The notes under the pieces: generated by a model
Databases searched by the model: none
Seen by the model: the letters and a program-made list of their open reading frames with translations, nothing else
Told to the model about the DNA's origin: nothing
Shown here: one piece after another, positions 1-12,626 of the stretch
How positions within the stretch are numbered: position 1 is the first letter of the stretch
How the letters are laid out: the number at the start of each line of letters is the position of its first letter
Program-made: the position numbers and the translations under genes
From: Kuschelorhynchus macadamiae
Lineage: Eukaryota; Arthropoda; Insecta; Coleoptera; Curculionidae
Assembly: GCA_030620095.1 (NCBI GenBank)
Contig: JAUTXW010004484.1
Span: 421,001 to 485,000 of the forward strand
Reading direction: 5' to 3'
DNA: 64,000 nucleotides

Positions 1-82
1 ACTTCAACAGGTAAGACGACTACATTACTAATGATATTTTCCTTTTCAGATATACCAGTAACGAGAAACGGCACAAAACACC

Positions 83-980
83 GTGCCAAAGAGGCAACTC
101 ACCCCCCCCCCCCCCCAGAGGACCATGTCTTTTATAGCCCTGAAAACCTCGCAAGAAAATAGGGCCGAGGAACAAGCTTCCTCCCCTTTTACTACGGTGA
201 AAAAGAGGAAAAGAGCACTGAAATCACCTGAGAGTGATGAAGACTCTAACGAGGTCACCGAGACTCCTCAGGGGGCTGCAGAGGACATGGACACGGCCCC
301 CCCCTACCTATGCCGAGAAGGCTAAGAAAGTACCACCCGTGGTACTTGATGTAGCTGAGGACTGGATCCTAGTCAGCAAGAAAATAAAAAGTAAAAACAT
401 ATGCCTAGAGAAAGCAAAAATCTTGGGTAATACCACAAAGATTTTCCCTAAGATGGCTGAAGATTACAGAATGCTAACAAAGCATTTAGACGAGGAAAAA
501 AAGGGGTACTACACGTACTCCCTCCCAGAGGAGAAAAGAGAGCATGTAGTCCTGGGAGGACTACCTCTAAATGCACCCCCGGAGACAATAAATGAGTCAA
601 AACCCAAAATAAACAGATCTATGAGATCAATAGACTCACACAGATCGACGGCATGTCCTCTGCCGATAGACAAAGAAGCTCGAAACGCCGTGTGTGTGTT
701 GTGCGGGGAAACAGGGCACCCTGTATCCTACCTGGGATGCACGGAGTGCCCGAAAAAGAACACACACAAACCCACAAACTCTGGCACAAATAAAAAACCC
801 GCTGCTCCTCAAAAGAGGAGAGATAATGAGGGGGCCAGGCAGCCTGCAGCTGCCAGTTCTCCCACCGAAATGACAATGGAAATCTTCCATAAAGCCATGA
901 AGGACATGGCTGAGAGTCTCATGAGTGAGACAAGGAAGCTGACTGAGGCAGCCCTAAAACCCAGAAATGTCAGGAATTAA
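83..980 (+). pseudogene. Jockey ORF1 (Gag-like nucleic-acid-binding protein), one frameshift
   Basis: In Jockey-type elements ORF1 binds element RNA and forms the RNP. The reading starts at ATG 83 and runs to a stop at about 325. The continuation is in another frame, from about 300 to the stop at 980. The switch lies in the C run at about 295-303: one C too many would move DTAPP-TYAEK out of frame. The N-terminus is basic and acidic low-complexity. The middle carries a pre-C2HC-like stretch (YYTYSLPEE, VVLGGLP, about 510-570). A zinc knuckle C-x2-C-x4-H-x6-C (CVLCGETGH ... GC) lies at about 690-740. The C-terminus is a helical, charged tail. It ends 14 bases after the ORF2 start at 967, a normal overlap for this group. 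Apart from the C-run slip the frame is open. Confidence 0.82.
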
Positions 981-1685
981 TCCCACAATCCCAAATACAC
1001 TGAAGATAATGTCGTGGAACGTAAACGGCATAAGAACACGAAAAATAGAGATTATTACTGAACAGACCCCTGATATTCTGGCACTGCAGGAGACCAGAAT
1101 TAACAGGGCAGACAGGTTCTCTATCCCCAGATATGAAACCTATAGATACGACAGAGTCGTAAACAATGGCGGTGGGGCAGCGATCCTTGTAAAAAGGACT
1201 ATCCCAGACGCACACATTGGGATCGAAGACGTCGAAATAGAAGCCATATCGATTGAACTGTCCACCACCAGAGGGAAGATTAAAATCTACATCTACTACA
1301 GGAAGACGTAGATGATTTGCTAAAGGGCAGAAACCCCCGGGTTATTATAGGTGACCTGAACTGCAAACATCCACAGTGGAACAGCACCACACAGGATAGA
1401 AATGGACAAAGACTCCTAGACTTCTCGGATGCCCAAGAGAGCATAGTCATAGGACCAGATAGGCCAACGTTTCTACCAAGAAACCTTGGCCATCCTCAGG
1501 TGCTAGACATAGCAATCCTAAAGAATATAGTCCATGACTTCGACATAGAAACCCTCGAGGAAGGTACATCGGATCATAATCCGATAGTACTCACACTGGG
1601 TAGAGAAAACAGGGCTCAAGAAACCTCAATCAGGAAACAGACTAACTGGAGGACTTATCAGGATAAAGTCCAGGATAAAATCTAA
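967..1685 (+). pseudogene. ORF2 N-terminal endonuclease domain (EEP/APE type), disrupted
   Basis: This is the target-nicking endonuclease of ORF2. Visible motifs in order are SWNVNGIR (about 1012-1035), LALQETRI (about 1078-1101), GGGAAILVK (about 1171-1197), IGDLNCKHPQW (about 1346-1378), LDIAIL (about 1504-1521) and the catalytic-site GTSDHNPIV (about 1564-1590). The first segment stops at 1311 (IYIYYRKT, stop). The second resumes at 1317 in another frame. The expected stretch between them (the strand before the GDLN motif) is short, so a small internal deletion is likely, not just a slipped base. A further stop lies at about 1683. The residues forming the active site (N, E, D, D, H) are all still readable, but no continuous protein can be made. 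Confidence 0.82.
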
Positions 1686-1778
1686 ATAGCAGCCATTAAT
1701 AACCCTCAGGAACTGGAAAGAGCCGTAGAGACTCTAGAGAACAAAATACTGGAAGCATTCCACGAAAGCATAGTAATT

Positions 1779-2590
1779 ATGAACACTCCTCACGTTCAGC
1801 CGGGGAGTGTCCTCCCTCGCAAGCTGAGACTTCTCATAAGAGAGAATAGAAGGCTTAAACGTGCCTATGGAAGGAGACATCTCGAGCAGAATAGAATAGC
1901 CCTAAACAGGCACTCAACTAGGTTGAGAGATGCACTAAGGGTACACAGAGACAGAATGTGGTCTAATAAACTACGGGAATTAGACACAAAGGACAATACT
2001 GCATGGCAAATGCAGAAAAGGCTAAGGTCTGAGAACAAACCAATGCCTCCCCTGCACGGGGCAGGAGGAATGGCATACACAGACCAGGAGAAAGCAGAGG
2101 CCTTGGCAGACACTCTCGAACGAGAGTGTCGACTAAACCAACATCCGCTCGAAGATGATCAACATGAAATAGAAGTAATTAATGGCTGCAGAAGACTAAA
2201 CAACACAGAAACTCCTGCCACGGTGGAGCACCCGGCTACACCGCAGGAGGTTGAAAATGTCATAAAATGTCTAAAGAAGCGTAAAGCTCCAGGCAAAGAT
2301 GGCATAACCAATCAAATGATAAAGCAACTTCCTAGAAAAGGAATTGCTGCACTAACCAGCATAACAAATGCAGTCGTGAGACTCGATTACTTCACCAACA
2401 GGTGGAAGCATGCTGAAGTAGTGATGATTGGTAAACCAGGGAAAGACCTAACTTTCCCTCAGAACTATCGACCGATAAATTTGCTGCCCGCACTCAGTCA
2501 AATCGTCGAAAGAGTCCTGAACATCAGGCTCAAAGACGAAACAGAGAAAGTATTACGCGTCCAGTTTGTGAAATCACCCCAGATATGTTA
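1779..2590 (+). pseudogene. ORF2 linker and N-terminal reverse transcriptase, truncated
   Basis: This is the continuation of ORF2. An arginine-rich helical linker (about 1800-2040) leads to an RT fingers region with KRKAPGKDGITNQMIKQL (about 2278-2335), AEVVMIGKPGKD (about 2415-2450) and QNYRPINLLPALSQIVERV (about 2461-2516). The frame stays open to 2657, but the last ~20 codons after RVQF do not resemble RT. I place the break at about 2570-2590. The YADD catalytic motif, thumb and C-terminus are absent. It is joined to the upstream endonuclease by at least one further frame change near 1685-1779. The fragment cannot be a working polymerase. Confidence 0.82.
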
Positions 2591-2659
2591 TTCAGAGTGC
2601 GGAATTCTTTTCGAAAGAGTTGATAAATGTTTACAACAAAATGGCCGTCATTTCTGATA

Positions 2660-4790
2660 AAATAAAATCATGTACCTAATATCAGTTTTTTCCTGTTGAT
2701 TTTCTTTTTAATTTTGTTGAATTTAGCGTAGACATTGACATTAAATAATAATGTAGTTTTTTCTGGAGATTACGAATCTGGAAAAAACTGCACCTTTCTA
2801 TTTAACATTTAAAAGTTACCCCCACCCTTAAACAGTTGAAAGGGTTAAAACATTACTTATTCCGTCAAAAAACGTCCCCCAACGACCCATTGCATCCCTA
2901 GAAATTTCATTTATTTTCAATCAGCCGTTTTCGCAACATCGCTTTGTAACACTTTAAAAGGGCCATCCGGTATTTATGTATATTACAAAAAGTATTTGAT
3001 AACAAAGAGGTGGAAGTGATGAGCATGAAATCGGTCAAGGATAAAAAATCACTTATTTTTAATGAAAAAGATGTTTCTTGCATAAGCAAAGAAAGCATTT
3101 CGGGAGTGTTGCTTACCCCAGAAATTTTAAGAATAGGAGAGACCAAAATATGAGTTTTCCTCCGAAGCGCACGTATTTGAACCATAAAGTTTTCTTTTTG
3201 AAATATATTATGCATTAATAATTGGGCTGTCAATAATAGCTTTTCCATTAAAAAACATCTCAATAAAAGTTTTTTTAAGTCTTTACTTTTTTTTATAATA
3301 AAAATTTCCTAACTGCCAAATAAAGTTCTTTTTTTAAATAAAGCAGTAAAGAAACACCACATATGTCATTTAATTTAAATACAAACGTCACACAGCTTTT
3401 AGATTAAGCAAATATGCCTAGTTATCTGAAATGTTTTAAAAGTGTCAATAATTGGTTGATTACCTTAGCTATATAAGGCAACCAGCTTGAATTTTTATGA
3501 TAAATAAGGGCCTGTCCCATGATACCCCCACTTGCATGTCAACACTGAACGCCAATAAAAAAAATATATGTATTCAAAACTGTTCTGAGAAAAAATATTT
3601 AATCTCTACCTTGAAGTACAAGCTAAGACTAACGTGTACAGTTTAAAATAGGGGAAAGTCTTTTAAATTATAAAACAACACTACCTCAACTTTTAATTTT
3701 GTCCCATGATACCCCATTTGACGGTATTGTCAATTTAATTTTTTTTTACTTTCTTTTTTTAGGGATTGAAATATCTTTTTTTCATTTGTTAATGGAAAAA
3801 CATAACCATACGGTTCGGTCTTTTCTAAATTTCCGTCGACAATCAATACACAGACTAAAGTCCACCTCGATATGTACATTTAATTACTTAATATTTGGTC
3901 CAATTATCGAGCAGCAATTAGTCTACGTTTAGGCAATATAGTACCAGTTTATACCAATTCACTAGACGTTTTTAATATGAATTAAACGATTTTTACGTAC
4001 GATCCAAGTAAAAATTATGTTTTTTTAATTGTGAAATTAACTGTCATCAATAGTTTTTAGTGATGATGATACCAGCTAGACTCTTGAGGGTACATCCTCT
4101 TTATTGTATTTTGTTTGGGCCACCACAGAATGCCTTCTTAGTTTTTCTGTAAATCAGTTCATTTGACGTAACCGTAGATAATCTGACAAGCCATTTTGTG
4201 TATATAAAAACCCTAAACTGTTGTAACAACGAAATTGTTTGTAACTAAGCCATTTGACCATTTTCTTGCTCACTCAACTTATTTGAGTAATTAAGCCTTA
4301 CAGAGCTATACCACACTATAATCTCGAGTGAAAACTAGAGAGCTATGTCTAACATGATTATTTAAGCACTCAGTTGTTAATATAACAAACCATAATCCTA
4401 ATATTTTTTAGACTGAACACTGTCCATCAACACTAGAGAAACTTTCAACTATATTTGAACAAGAAAACTATATCTGATATGGGCCAAATTTTCTGTTTGA
4501 CATCAACAAATTACTGTCATACCCTTTTTATTAACGCAATTAACAGATTGTTTTAGATGGTGTTACATTTGGCAAAGGTGACTTGAAAACCAAATAATGA
4601 ATTACCATTCTATATAACAAAATGTTAGCCACCAACAGAAAAAAAATTGTTGCAACTGTTGTTTCACTTTGAAAAAGCATCTCATATCTCGAATAATAAA
4701 AATGATTTTGCATGGCATATTTAAGGACTGCAATAAAAGATTTTCATGCATATAATATCTATTTGGAAGAATACTCTTGCGTATCTGATA
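2660..4790. other. AT-rich gene-free stretch
   Basis: No gene supported. A 118-codon open frame on the minus strand (2907-3263) lacks any recognisable motif and looks like chance. The phrase gtcccatgatacccc occurs twice (about 3514 and 3701) and hints at an old, unrecognised repeat. Confidence 0.5.
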
Positions 4791-4794
4791 ACTA

Positions 4795-5245
4795 AAGCAA
4801 TTTGAAATAGTGCCTATTTTAATGTATTAAATACACTGTTAAAGACGATTTGATTCTCGTCCAATGTCTCAGCGCTAAGAGTGCTTATTACAGATCATGT
4901 ATTCTATAACCCAGGTAATTTAAAATACTGCCAATTTTAATGAATTAAATTGCTCACTTTGTTAAAGATGATTTGATTCTCAACCAAGACTGCTTACTAC
5001 AAATAATGTATCTGACAACCCAGATAATTTTAATTAGTGCAGTTTTTAATGAGTTAAATGTCTCACTCTGATAGAAAATTTGATTCGTCCAATGTGTCAG
5101 CTAAGACTGCTTACTACAAATCATGTATCTGACAACCCATGCAATTTAAAATAGTGTCCTTTTTAATGAGTTCAATTGACTCACTATGTTAAAGATGATT
5201 TGATTCTCGTCCAAGTGACTAAATACAGACTGCCTACTGCAAGTC
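4795..5245. repeat. Degenerate tandem repeat, ~117-bp unit, four copies
   Basis: Four diverged tandem copies can be aligned on the phrase gttaaagatgatttgattct, seen at about 4838, 4960, 5070 and 5188 (spacings about 122, 110 and 118). Each unit also has a phrase like actgcttactacaaat and an ataatttaaaatagtgcc block. No coding frame spans the units. It resembles a minisatellite, perhaps the internal array of an unrecognised transposon. Confidence 0.75.
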
Positions 5246-7300
5246 TCCTCCCCCTACTCGATCCAAGGGATTTGACCTACAGTAAAACAGTTTAAAAGTC
5301 ATTTATACTATGTTCATATTTCTGCCAGTTTTTATTCTTGACAATTCACCTACTTTTAAAACTGAACTAAACTGTTTTGGTTTCCATTAATACATTTTTG
5401 AATGAACGATTTGCACTATAATGGACCCATTCTATGTCTCTAGCCTAATAAAAGCAATTTCAATTTTGACATTTTTTCCTGAAAATTTTATTATATAGTT
5501 TATTCTTTTGTAAACAATTTGATCTCACTCTCATCTTAGGACTATAACTGCTCACTTTTAAAAATTTGCTGCTTGTTCAGTGGAATTCGACTTGCAGTGA
5601 AACGGATTATTAAATCTTGTTCTTCATAACTCATGTTTGAGGGAAAAGCAATCGGCGTTTATTTGTCTAAACATTACAATGGTTTACATACTTTTGAAGC
5701 TGTCAGATTAAGGGCATCTCCGTAAAATATTGATTAAAAAACCATATACTTTCCTATGGGAAATATGGTAAACTTCCTGGAGCTAAAATTAAACCAAAAT
5801 ATTTAAGCACATGATCAAATTTAACAAATACCAGCAATGAATACCTTACGCGTGACTAGAATAACCCTTGATCAAATGACACATAAAGCAGATGTGGCTA
5901 TTGTGAATCAAAAGGATTTTGACTATAGATTCACTTGACATGTTTCTCTATGTGAAGATGGACGACTTACTGAATTTATTCAATTTTCATATTGGCACTT
6001 CAAGTAATAGTGAGGAAACTGAAAATGAATTTAAAAAGGCACAGACTAGACACTACTTTAAATTAAATATGTGATGACTGAAGTTGTCAAAGGTTATCGA
6101 GTGGTTATTATCATTTTTATATGAATCTTTTTTAAGCTGATGTGCCATTAATGGAATGGGGAATGTTTGGAAAAATAATTACAAACAACATAAACTATTT
6201 TTTACTAATGAAAAATTAATCATTAAACACATATTTTCTTTTATGATGCTTTTTTTTAACTATACATTGACCCTGAAATACATATATTAACGTATCAAGC
6301 AACTTCCAAACACTAAATATTTGGATTTTCAAGTAAGCTTTTTAAGAAAAATAATTTCAATTACAATTATAACACAGCGATATGCAAATATACACTGAAT
6401 GTAATACACAGTTGCTATAAGTTTAATAGCTAATAAAGGACCAGGTACTAATTACAAAAAAAAACAGCTTTGGTTAAACTTCGTGAATCTTTATGTGAGA
6501 TGGACTATTGTCCCCTTAACTTATTTTTGTATAAAAACTTGAGTTGAATGAGCAATTTTTGACCTATAGCGAGAAATCAAATATAAATGGGTAGTTTCAC
6601 TGTAAGCACATGTTATTAATTTGTTTAACTTTCTAGGTAAACTATACATGCTAGGTAAAATCTAAACAAATATAAAATGCTTAAAATATTCTTTAAACAA
6701 CCTCTTATAAAAACAATTTTATATGTTTCTCACAGGTAGCAGGTATAATTTTACATTAACATAGATACTTAATTTAAAATAAGTTTAGGGAATGCTTAAA
6801 CTGGCTTAGAGAGCTATGAAAAAATCTGATTTATTAGAATACATGTTCCCAACCCGTTTAGTGGACTATTTAATCGTTAATTTGTTTGATGAAAAGGTAT
6901 TAAAAATATTTCTGTATTTCTGCCCTGAAGTTGATTAGGTTCACAAGGGCAGGACAGTCAATGCCTTCATTTAACAATTCAAACAGTAAACACATATCAG
7001 CAAACAGTCAGTATCTCTCTAAAGTCAAATCATGCGACCTGTTGACCAAGACGAGTATCTTCAGTGCTTATATTGCCAATGTGAGGAGCAAAGAACATTT
7101 TTTGCGTCAAACTGGACCCCCCCCTTAATATCATCAACTGCTCTTAAACATGAGTTCTTTTATCAAAATATCAAATCAATATTTCAATCAAAATATATTG
7201 GAGAAACAAGCCCTGAAAAGAATATTTTAAAACATTTCGAACATTCAGATTCATCCTATTAACATCACACCAATTAAAAAAAGTTGTCAATGTCTTTATG
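5246..7300. other. AT-rich gene-free stretch
   Basis: Nothing is recognised here. The short overlapping open frames at 6931-7262 have no family motif. They lie just upstream of the minus-strand retrotransposon remnant. Confidence 0.45.
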
Positions 7301-8230
7301 TAACCATAATGCATCAACAGTGCCCTGTTGCTCGAAACATCTTAAAATCGTCAGCAAATGTCAAAAAGTCAGACTAGAAGTCACACAGTTATAAAGGTCA
7401 CTCACAACGATATTAAAAAGAATAGGTTCCACAGTGGGATCCCTTCGGAACACCAGATGGTACCTGCGACATAATATCCCCATATTTTACTGCTTGAATT
7501 CTACCCACCAGAAAGCTTTCCAACCGACTTAAGAGAGACTGTCAGATTCCAAATGCTTCCAATTTTGCAATAAGTAGGCTGAGGTTGACCCTGTCAAGGC
7601 CTTAGAAAAGTATGGGCAGATAAGTGTCAACTTGCAGCCCACTCTCCATCAAAGTCAAGATAAAGTTCTCAGATAGCATTAGTTTGTGGTAGTTGACCTA
7701 CCATGCATAAAGCCATGCTGCTCCAAATTCAACATGTTCCAATACTGCCAAGATAAAAGGATACAAATCGGTTCAAAAGTTTGGGATTCTGGGACTGTGG
7801 GCAGACTGCTCTGTAATTGATTCCCTAGAACCAGGCTTAAATGCCAAACTGGAGCGATGTATTAAATAGACTCTGCAAAGGACTAGCTAGGGTAAAGATA
7901 AATTGCTGTAGCAAAATGACTGGAATCCCATCAGGGCCATAAGAAACCTTTGGGGAAATATTGGCGACAGCTTCCATAATATCACTGGTACCACAATAAT
8001 TTAATTCAACTTGCACTCAAAGGTATATGAACGAATCACATCAGAAACCTCTTGCTTATAAACAGATGAGAAAAATGCAGCAAAAAGGTTAATCAGCTCA
8101 GAATTGTTTTGGCTACTGATACCGTTATATGCGACATTCATTGGCAAAGAGTTTTATTATTTTGTTGGACATTGGTGCTAGACCAGAAAGATTTTGGGTT
8201 ATTGTTTAGATTATTTTTAATTTTATTAAT

Positions 8231-8551
8231 TTATAATTCAAAGCTCTTAAACATTTTGTGAATCCTCTCCATTTCAATAGTCAGATATTGTAGCTCAGCA
8301 CTAAACCACCTAGGAAAATAAGAAGCTTTAAATCTTTTTACCGAGTATGCTTCAGTCAACACTGATATAAAAACATTTATTAAAATATAATTGGCATTTT
8401 TAAAATCAAAAAAGTATTCATCATAATCAGATAAGTGTATGATAATGTTAAGATAAATGTCAAATGAAACAGCAGAATAGTGTATACTATCTGGCAGTAT
8501 CTTATCAATTGCATTCTCCAAAACAAGATCACTTAGGCTAGAAAGCTCCAA
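8231..8551 (-). pseudogene. Endonuclease-RT linker fragment of the same element
   Basis: This 106-codon frame lies directly downstream (minus strand) of the endonuclease fragment. It contains an LSDY-type core and ends in FPRWFSAELQYL, the phrase typical of the region preceding the RT in Jockey-like ORF2 proteins. It is one frame change away from the endonuclease piece. It has no catalytic role by itself. Confidence 0.65.
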
Positions 8552-8600
8552 ATCAAGAATAACTGACCTAATATTAAAAACATAGTTATATTGATATATA

Positions 8601-8906
8601 TTATAACAACTTAAACTGTACAGAAGATCCTGTGGCGGAGTTTTCAGGGTATTTAGTAGTTAAACCCAAATTATCATTGTCCCATTTTACATTAGCCAAA
8701 ACTAGATTACAACCAGGATAATTCTCGAAAATGAACTCAAGAGTCAAGCAGTGATTATGATAAACTTCTGCAACTGGAGTCTGAGGAATATAAACACACC
8801 CAAATATTAAACATTTAGAGCCAGTCTTTACCAAAACAAACATTTGCGCGATGTCCTTAATGGGGGTCAATATTTGATAACCATGAAGTTCCTTCCGAAA
8901 TTTCAT
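8601..8906 (-). pseudogene. Endonuclease fragment of non-LTR ORF2
   Basis: A 101-codon open stretch matches the central strands of the EEP endonuclease of Jockey/CR1-type elements: LVKTGSKCLIFGCVYIPQT followed by a LEFIFENYPGCNLVLANVKWDN segment. The usual catalytic GDFN at this position reads ANVKWDN, so a key aspartate is lost. The N-terminal NIRSL/ET motifs would lie upstream (above 8906) and are not clear. Confidence 0.7.
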
Positions 8907-9375
8907 CAGGACTCCACCACATTTCTTACTGCAATTAGATGAATAGTGAGCCAGGTTTCAGTAAGCATAATAACACTATTGAGCATTGACTTTCTATGTG
9001 ATTTCTGATAAAAAGTGTCTGCATATATAAATATTGTATAAAATATTAATTTCTAAATAATAACATTTTATCTGTAGAGTATCTAGGTAAATATTAAAAT
9101 TAGTTTTGATTTTTTTTGCAATTTATAGTTTTGATTTTTTTCTCAATTCATTGCTGAAAAACAATAATAACTATAAATGTCGACAGTTTCTCAAGTCAAA
9201 TATAATTACTAATTTACATAGTGTTTTGAATTTAACAGTCACTATAGCCTGTTTCAAGAATGCAGCTGTTAAATCAGCTAGGCGCCAAATTAGGAAAGTT
9301 TTTAATTGTAATAATTGTAGTTTATAATTAAAATAAAAATTGTTATTTCCAAACAAGAAAATAAATAAATGGTTT

Positions 9376-9556
9376 AAATAGAGTAATAAAATCGGGAATT
9401 TCGTCCAGTTTGGGGTGAATTTCGAGATATAAATACATCTTGTGTTTTAAACATGTTAGTATTTGCTGTAACACCATACTGTTAACTGTATTGTAAGCAT
9501 ATTAATAATTTCAGAAATGTATAGAGTAATAAAACCTCATTAGGTATGCAAAAGGA
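9376..9556. repeat. Repeat shared with the transposon at 62930
   Basis: The block agagtaataaaatcggga, then tttcgtccagtttgg and a gtgttttaaacatgtt..gtatttgct phrase, recurs at 62940-63230 upstream of a Tc1/mariner-type transposase. The same cagaaatgtatagagtaat phrase is also present near 9513. It looks like a short, internally deleted relative of that transposon's 5' region. Confidence 0.6.
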
Positions 9557-9559
9557 CTA

Positions 9560-9908
9560 CAGGGTGACCCACCAATAATGTATGCCAATTCCATAGTTTG
9601 GCATTGATCTCATAGCAAAATTCTTTCTTTTCATCAAGTGCAGGCAGTACCACCCGATTTTGGGTCAATTTGTGTGTTTTGCCTATTGTTATCTAATCAT
9701 AAACACTAAAATGGTACGCCAAAAGCGTGCGGTTGGACAGTTATAGAAATAATTTAAATTTAACAAAATAAAAATTATATATAATATATAAATAAAATAA
9801 TTATTATATATTATTATACAACAACTAAGGCAAGTATGACTAAATCGCGATGTTTTAATCGAATCTTTGTATTCCTAAATTATCGGTAGGACCTTTTGGG
9901 ACACCCTG
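9560..9908. mobile_element. 349-bp TA-flanked MITE-like element
   Basis: It is bounded by inverted CAGGGTG...CACCCTG ends, each flanked by TA (9558-9559 and 9909-9910), as expected for a non-autonomous Tc1/mariner-type element. No coding capacity. Its right ~80 bp (reading back from 9908: GGGTGTCCCAAAAGGTCCTACC...) recurs at 59408-59490. Confidence 0.65.
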
Positions 9909-9910
9909 TA

Positions 9911-11097
9911 GAGTGTTGAAAAGTTTTTTTTTAAGTAAATATTTTTTTATTTCTTCTAAAAGGTTCAAATTATGGAAAGGAGATTTTATAGGTCTTAATT
10001 AAGTATAAATGAGACATGTTTTCACGCAATTATTATTTTATAAAATGTTTAAGTTTCAGAGGCACCCGTATTACACTTAATTAATTTTTAAAATGTTTGA
10101 CAGTCAATTTTTATAATCTCTTATATAAATTAAAATATTCGTTCATGTCTTATTTTCTACACCAAAGTGCCGTTTTCGAAATAATAACAACTTAACATTG
10201 TTGCAAAATAGAATATATATTATTTGCCATACACCAAAATTTTAAATTGCTGTTATTTCAAAAAAGGTATGTTATTTTGGTAGAAAATACAAATAACAAT
10301 TTTTTAACACAAAATGATCGAAATTTCTAATAGCGGTAAAAGATTTTTAAAAATATTCAGTGGCGTCGAACATTTTTAAATAAGGCTTATCTCCCTCCTT
10401 AAAGTAATAATTAGACGAAAACATGCATGTATTTGAGGCCTAGTTATTCCTGTATTCTATCCTGTTCTTCTGCTGATTCTACATAGAATATTGGCATAAT
10501 TGACGCCCAGTGGCATGAGCAGGAGGGCTAAGGGAAAGAAAAGGTCATCAGGTGTTGCAATTGCATTAGAAAGGCTTAAAATGACAATTTGATGGATAGA
10601 AAGTTATATAATTGGGGTAACCAGAAATTTTAAAAACCTTCTGGGAGGATCGCCCCAGCTCTGGCTAAGCCACACTCGGAAAGCAATCTGACAGATTACC
10701 TTGGCGTAGCACCAATGAAACCCCACAACGACAATCTTTGAAAAATAGTGAACAGATTACTGTATACCTAACCAATGAAACATTGTGAACATTTAGTTAT
10801 AATTTTGGTTCAGTAATTAAATGAGAGGGAAGCAAATCGGTAATAACTTCTCACATAAGGTCAAAAATAAACCTGCAAAAAATCAACAACCTGTAAATAA
10901 ACTTAAAATATGAGTAATAAGTTTACCTAGATATTCTACAGATGGAAATTTATTATTTAGAAATTTATACTTTAAGCAGTGTGTTAACAGAGAAGCAACC
11001 CATTCAAAGTGGTAATTTTCTGGCAAAAATAAGTTAATATAAAAAATTCAAGAAGTTAGACCGAATATATTTTTCAATGTTATTAGTGCTCGTTTCT
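9911..11097. other. Gene-free stretch before the Academ-like element
   Basis: AT-rich sequence with no open frame of note and no recognised repeat. Confidence 0.45.
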
Positions 11098-11100
11098 TTA

Positions 11101-11445
11101 TACTCCGGTCAAACTAAACGAAAAAACAAGGGAAGTGGTGCATAAATTTACAACAAGCTGAAAATTTGTGTAAGGGTTTAAAACATCATTAGAAATAACA
11201 CTTTAAAACTCCCCAGCAATCCGATGTGAGCTAAAAATTTTATTGAAGGTCAAAGGTCAAAAAAATTGGGTTTTCGCGATTTTCAGCAAAACGGTAAGTT
11301 TTATCGTAAAACTACCTCAGACAAAAATTGTTTGTCATAAAATTCTGCATAAAAAGTGTATTATCACTTTTTTTTCAGAGCCACCGTTTCTGAGATTTAA
11401 CGAGTCAAAGAGTTGGAAAAATTGTAATCGTCAAAATATGCATAA
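11101..11445. repeat. Left terminal inverted repeat of the Academ-like element
   Basis: Reverse-complement match to 14062-14387 with only scattered mismatches and a few small indels. It starts TACTCCGGTC. The inner limit is near the gtcaaaatatgca phrase. A chance open frame at 11243-11512 lies mostly inside it and is not a gene. Confidence 0.88.
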
Positions 11446-12626
11446 GTACGCTACATATTACATCCTTAAAGTTGTAATATTAGTAAAAATATGTTTCTAT
11501 CAAGATACATAATATTACTATTATAAGTTGATATTGATGACATCTTGAAGCGGATCTAATAATGAATCTGGACTATATAATAAATAACACTCTTCCATAC
11601 ATTGATATTGAAAATGATGATGAAGTATCTGGACCTTTATTTAATAAATTTAATGAAAAACTAAAAGAATATGAGGAGCGAGGACCAACTGCAAAACTTT
11701 GGATTCAATACTTTCAAATGGTTTCAATCGCCAAAGAGTTTTTAAGAGCTGAGCGTATGGGGGATTGGAAAGCTCATTTAAACTGCGATAAAGAAATGCT
11801 TCCTTATTTTCACGCGTCTGGACATTTTCCTTATGCTAAGTCTGCACACCTTTACTTGCAGGATATGCAGCAATTACAAAATATAATAGATATCCTGAAG
11901 TTTACGAAAAATTTTCTGGAGGTTTTTTTACTGTTAGACGGTCAGACAAATTAAGTTGTGGAACTTCAACGGACATGGTTATCGAGCAGTCTATGATGAA
12001 AGCTATGAAGACAGATGGAGGTATTTCCCAAGGAAGAAGTACAAAAGAGAGTGTTATAAGTAAATGGGTTTATAGTATGCATGCTATGAATACCTCGCTA
12101 AAATGGAAGCATGTTGATGCAAGTGACTCAGAGTAAAAAAAGATGCTAAAGACATTGAAAAAATTTTAGAGTGGTTGCATGATCCTTTTAGGTAAACAAA
12201 ATTATATCTATCGCAAGTGGTATCGTTGGAAATGATAAAATTAATTGTTACAAAGCACGTGAAGTTGGGCTTGCCTCTATGGCAAAAATGAGAGGACTAA
12301 CATTTAATAATATTAAACTTAAACGCACTGACAGAGTTGTTCCTATATTAGCGATGAGTAGTACTATAAAAGTTAACGACGAAAAAGTACCGGTTGACCC
12401 TGTATTATTGTTCCAGCGCATGAGTATTACTGCAGCATTTCAAGATGAAATAGACAAATATTTTGAATATGAATTGACTCCCTACCCTTTATCATTGTTT
12501 GATGAAGTTGGGATGCGTAAGACACAGAAGTCTGCTATTTACGATTTTTTTGAATAGGTCAATATTGATATTAACAGCGCTAATTCGACATACATCATTG
12601 ACGGAGGATACTTACTACACCGTGTT

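Larger units (their letters stand above)
1..2590 (+). mobile_element. Jockey-clade non-LTR retrotransposon, 3'-truncated
   Basis: A two-ORF retrotransposon: a 5' leader, ORF1 with a zinc knuckle, and ORF2 with an apurinic-type endonuclease followed by the first third of a reverse transcriptase. Homology stops near 2570-2590, just before the FGFR-type RT motif would be expected, and the following sequence is unrelated AT-rich DNA. The palm catalytic motif and the 3' UTR are therefore missing. Base composition (roughly 45% GC, with C runs) is clearly richer than the flanking DNA, as expected for a fairly young insertion. The 5' boundary is at or outside the window edge. Jockey clade is inferred from the ORF1 knuckle spacing and the KAPGKDGI / NYRPI RT motifs. 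Confidence 0.88.
7300..8910 (-). mobile_element. Jockey-like non-LTR retrotransposon remnant, reverse strand
   Basis: Read on the minus strand, the order is endonuclease (8906-8601), endonuclease-RT linker (8551-8231) and reverse transcriptase (about 8230-7300). It is decayed by many stops and shifts. Recognisable pieces are CVYIPQTPV and an NW/KWDN core in the endonuclease, FPRWFSAEL in the linker, a YGPDGIPV block near 7930-7955, and a SGVPKGSHCGT block near 7430-7465 that corresponds to the RT SGVPQGS motif. No catalytic YADD motif is readable. No 3' tail is evident, so both ends are ill defined. Confidence 0.78.

Noticed and set aside
2907..3263. 118-codon minus-strand frame
   Set aside because: No motif, AT-biased composition (Leu, Lys, Ser) as expected by chance; no related copy seen in the window.
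11243..11512. 89-codon frame on the + strand
   Set aside because: Lies mainly within the left inverted repeat of the Academ-like element and is not preserved as a frame in the other arm.
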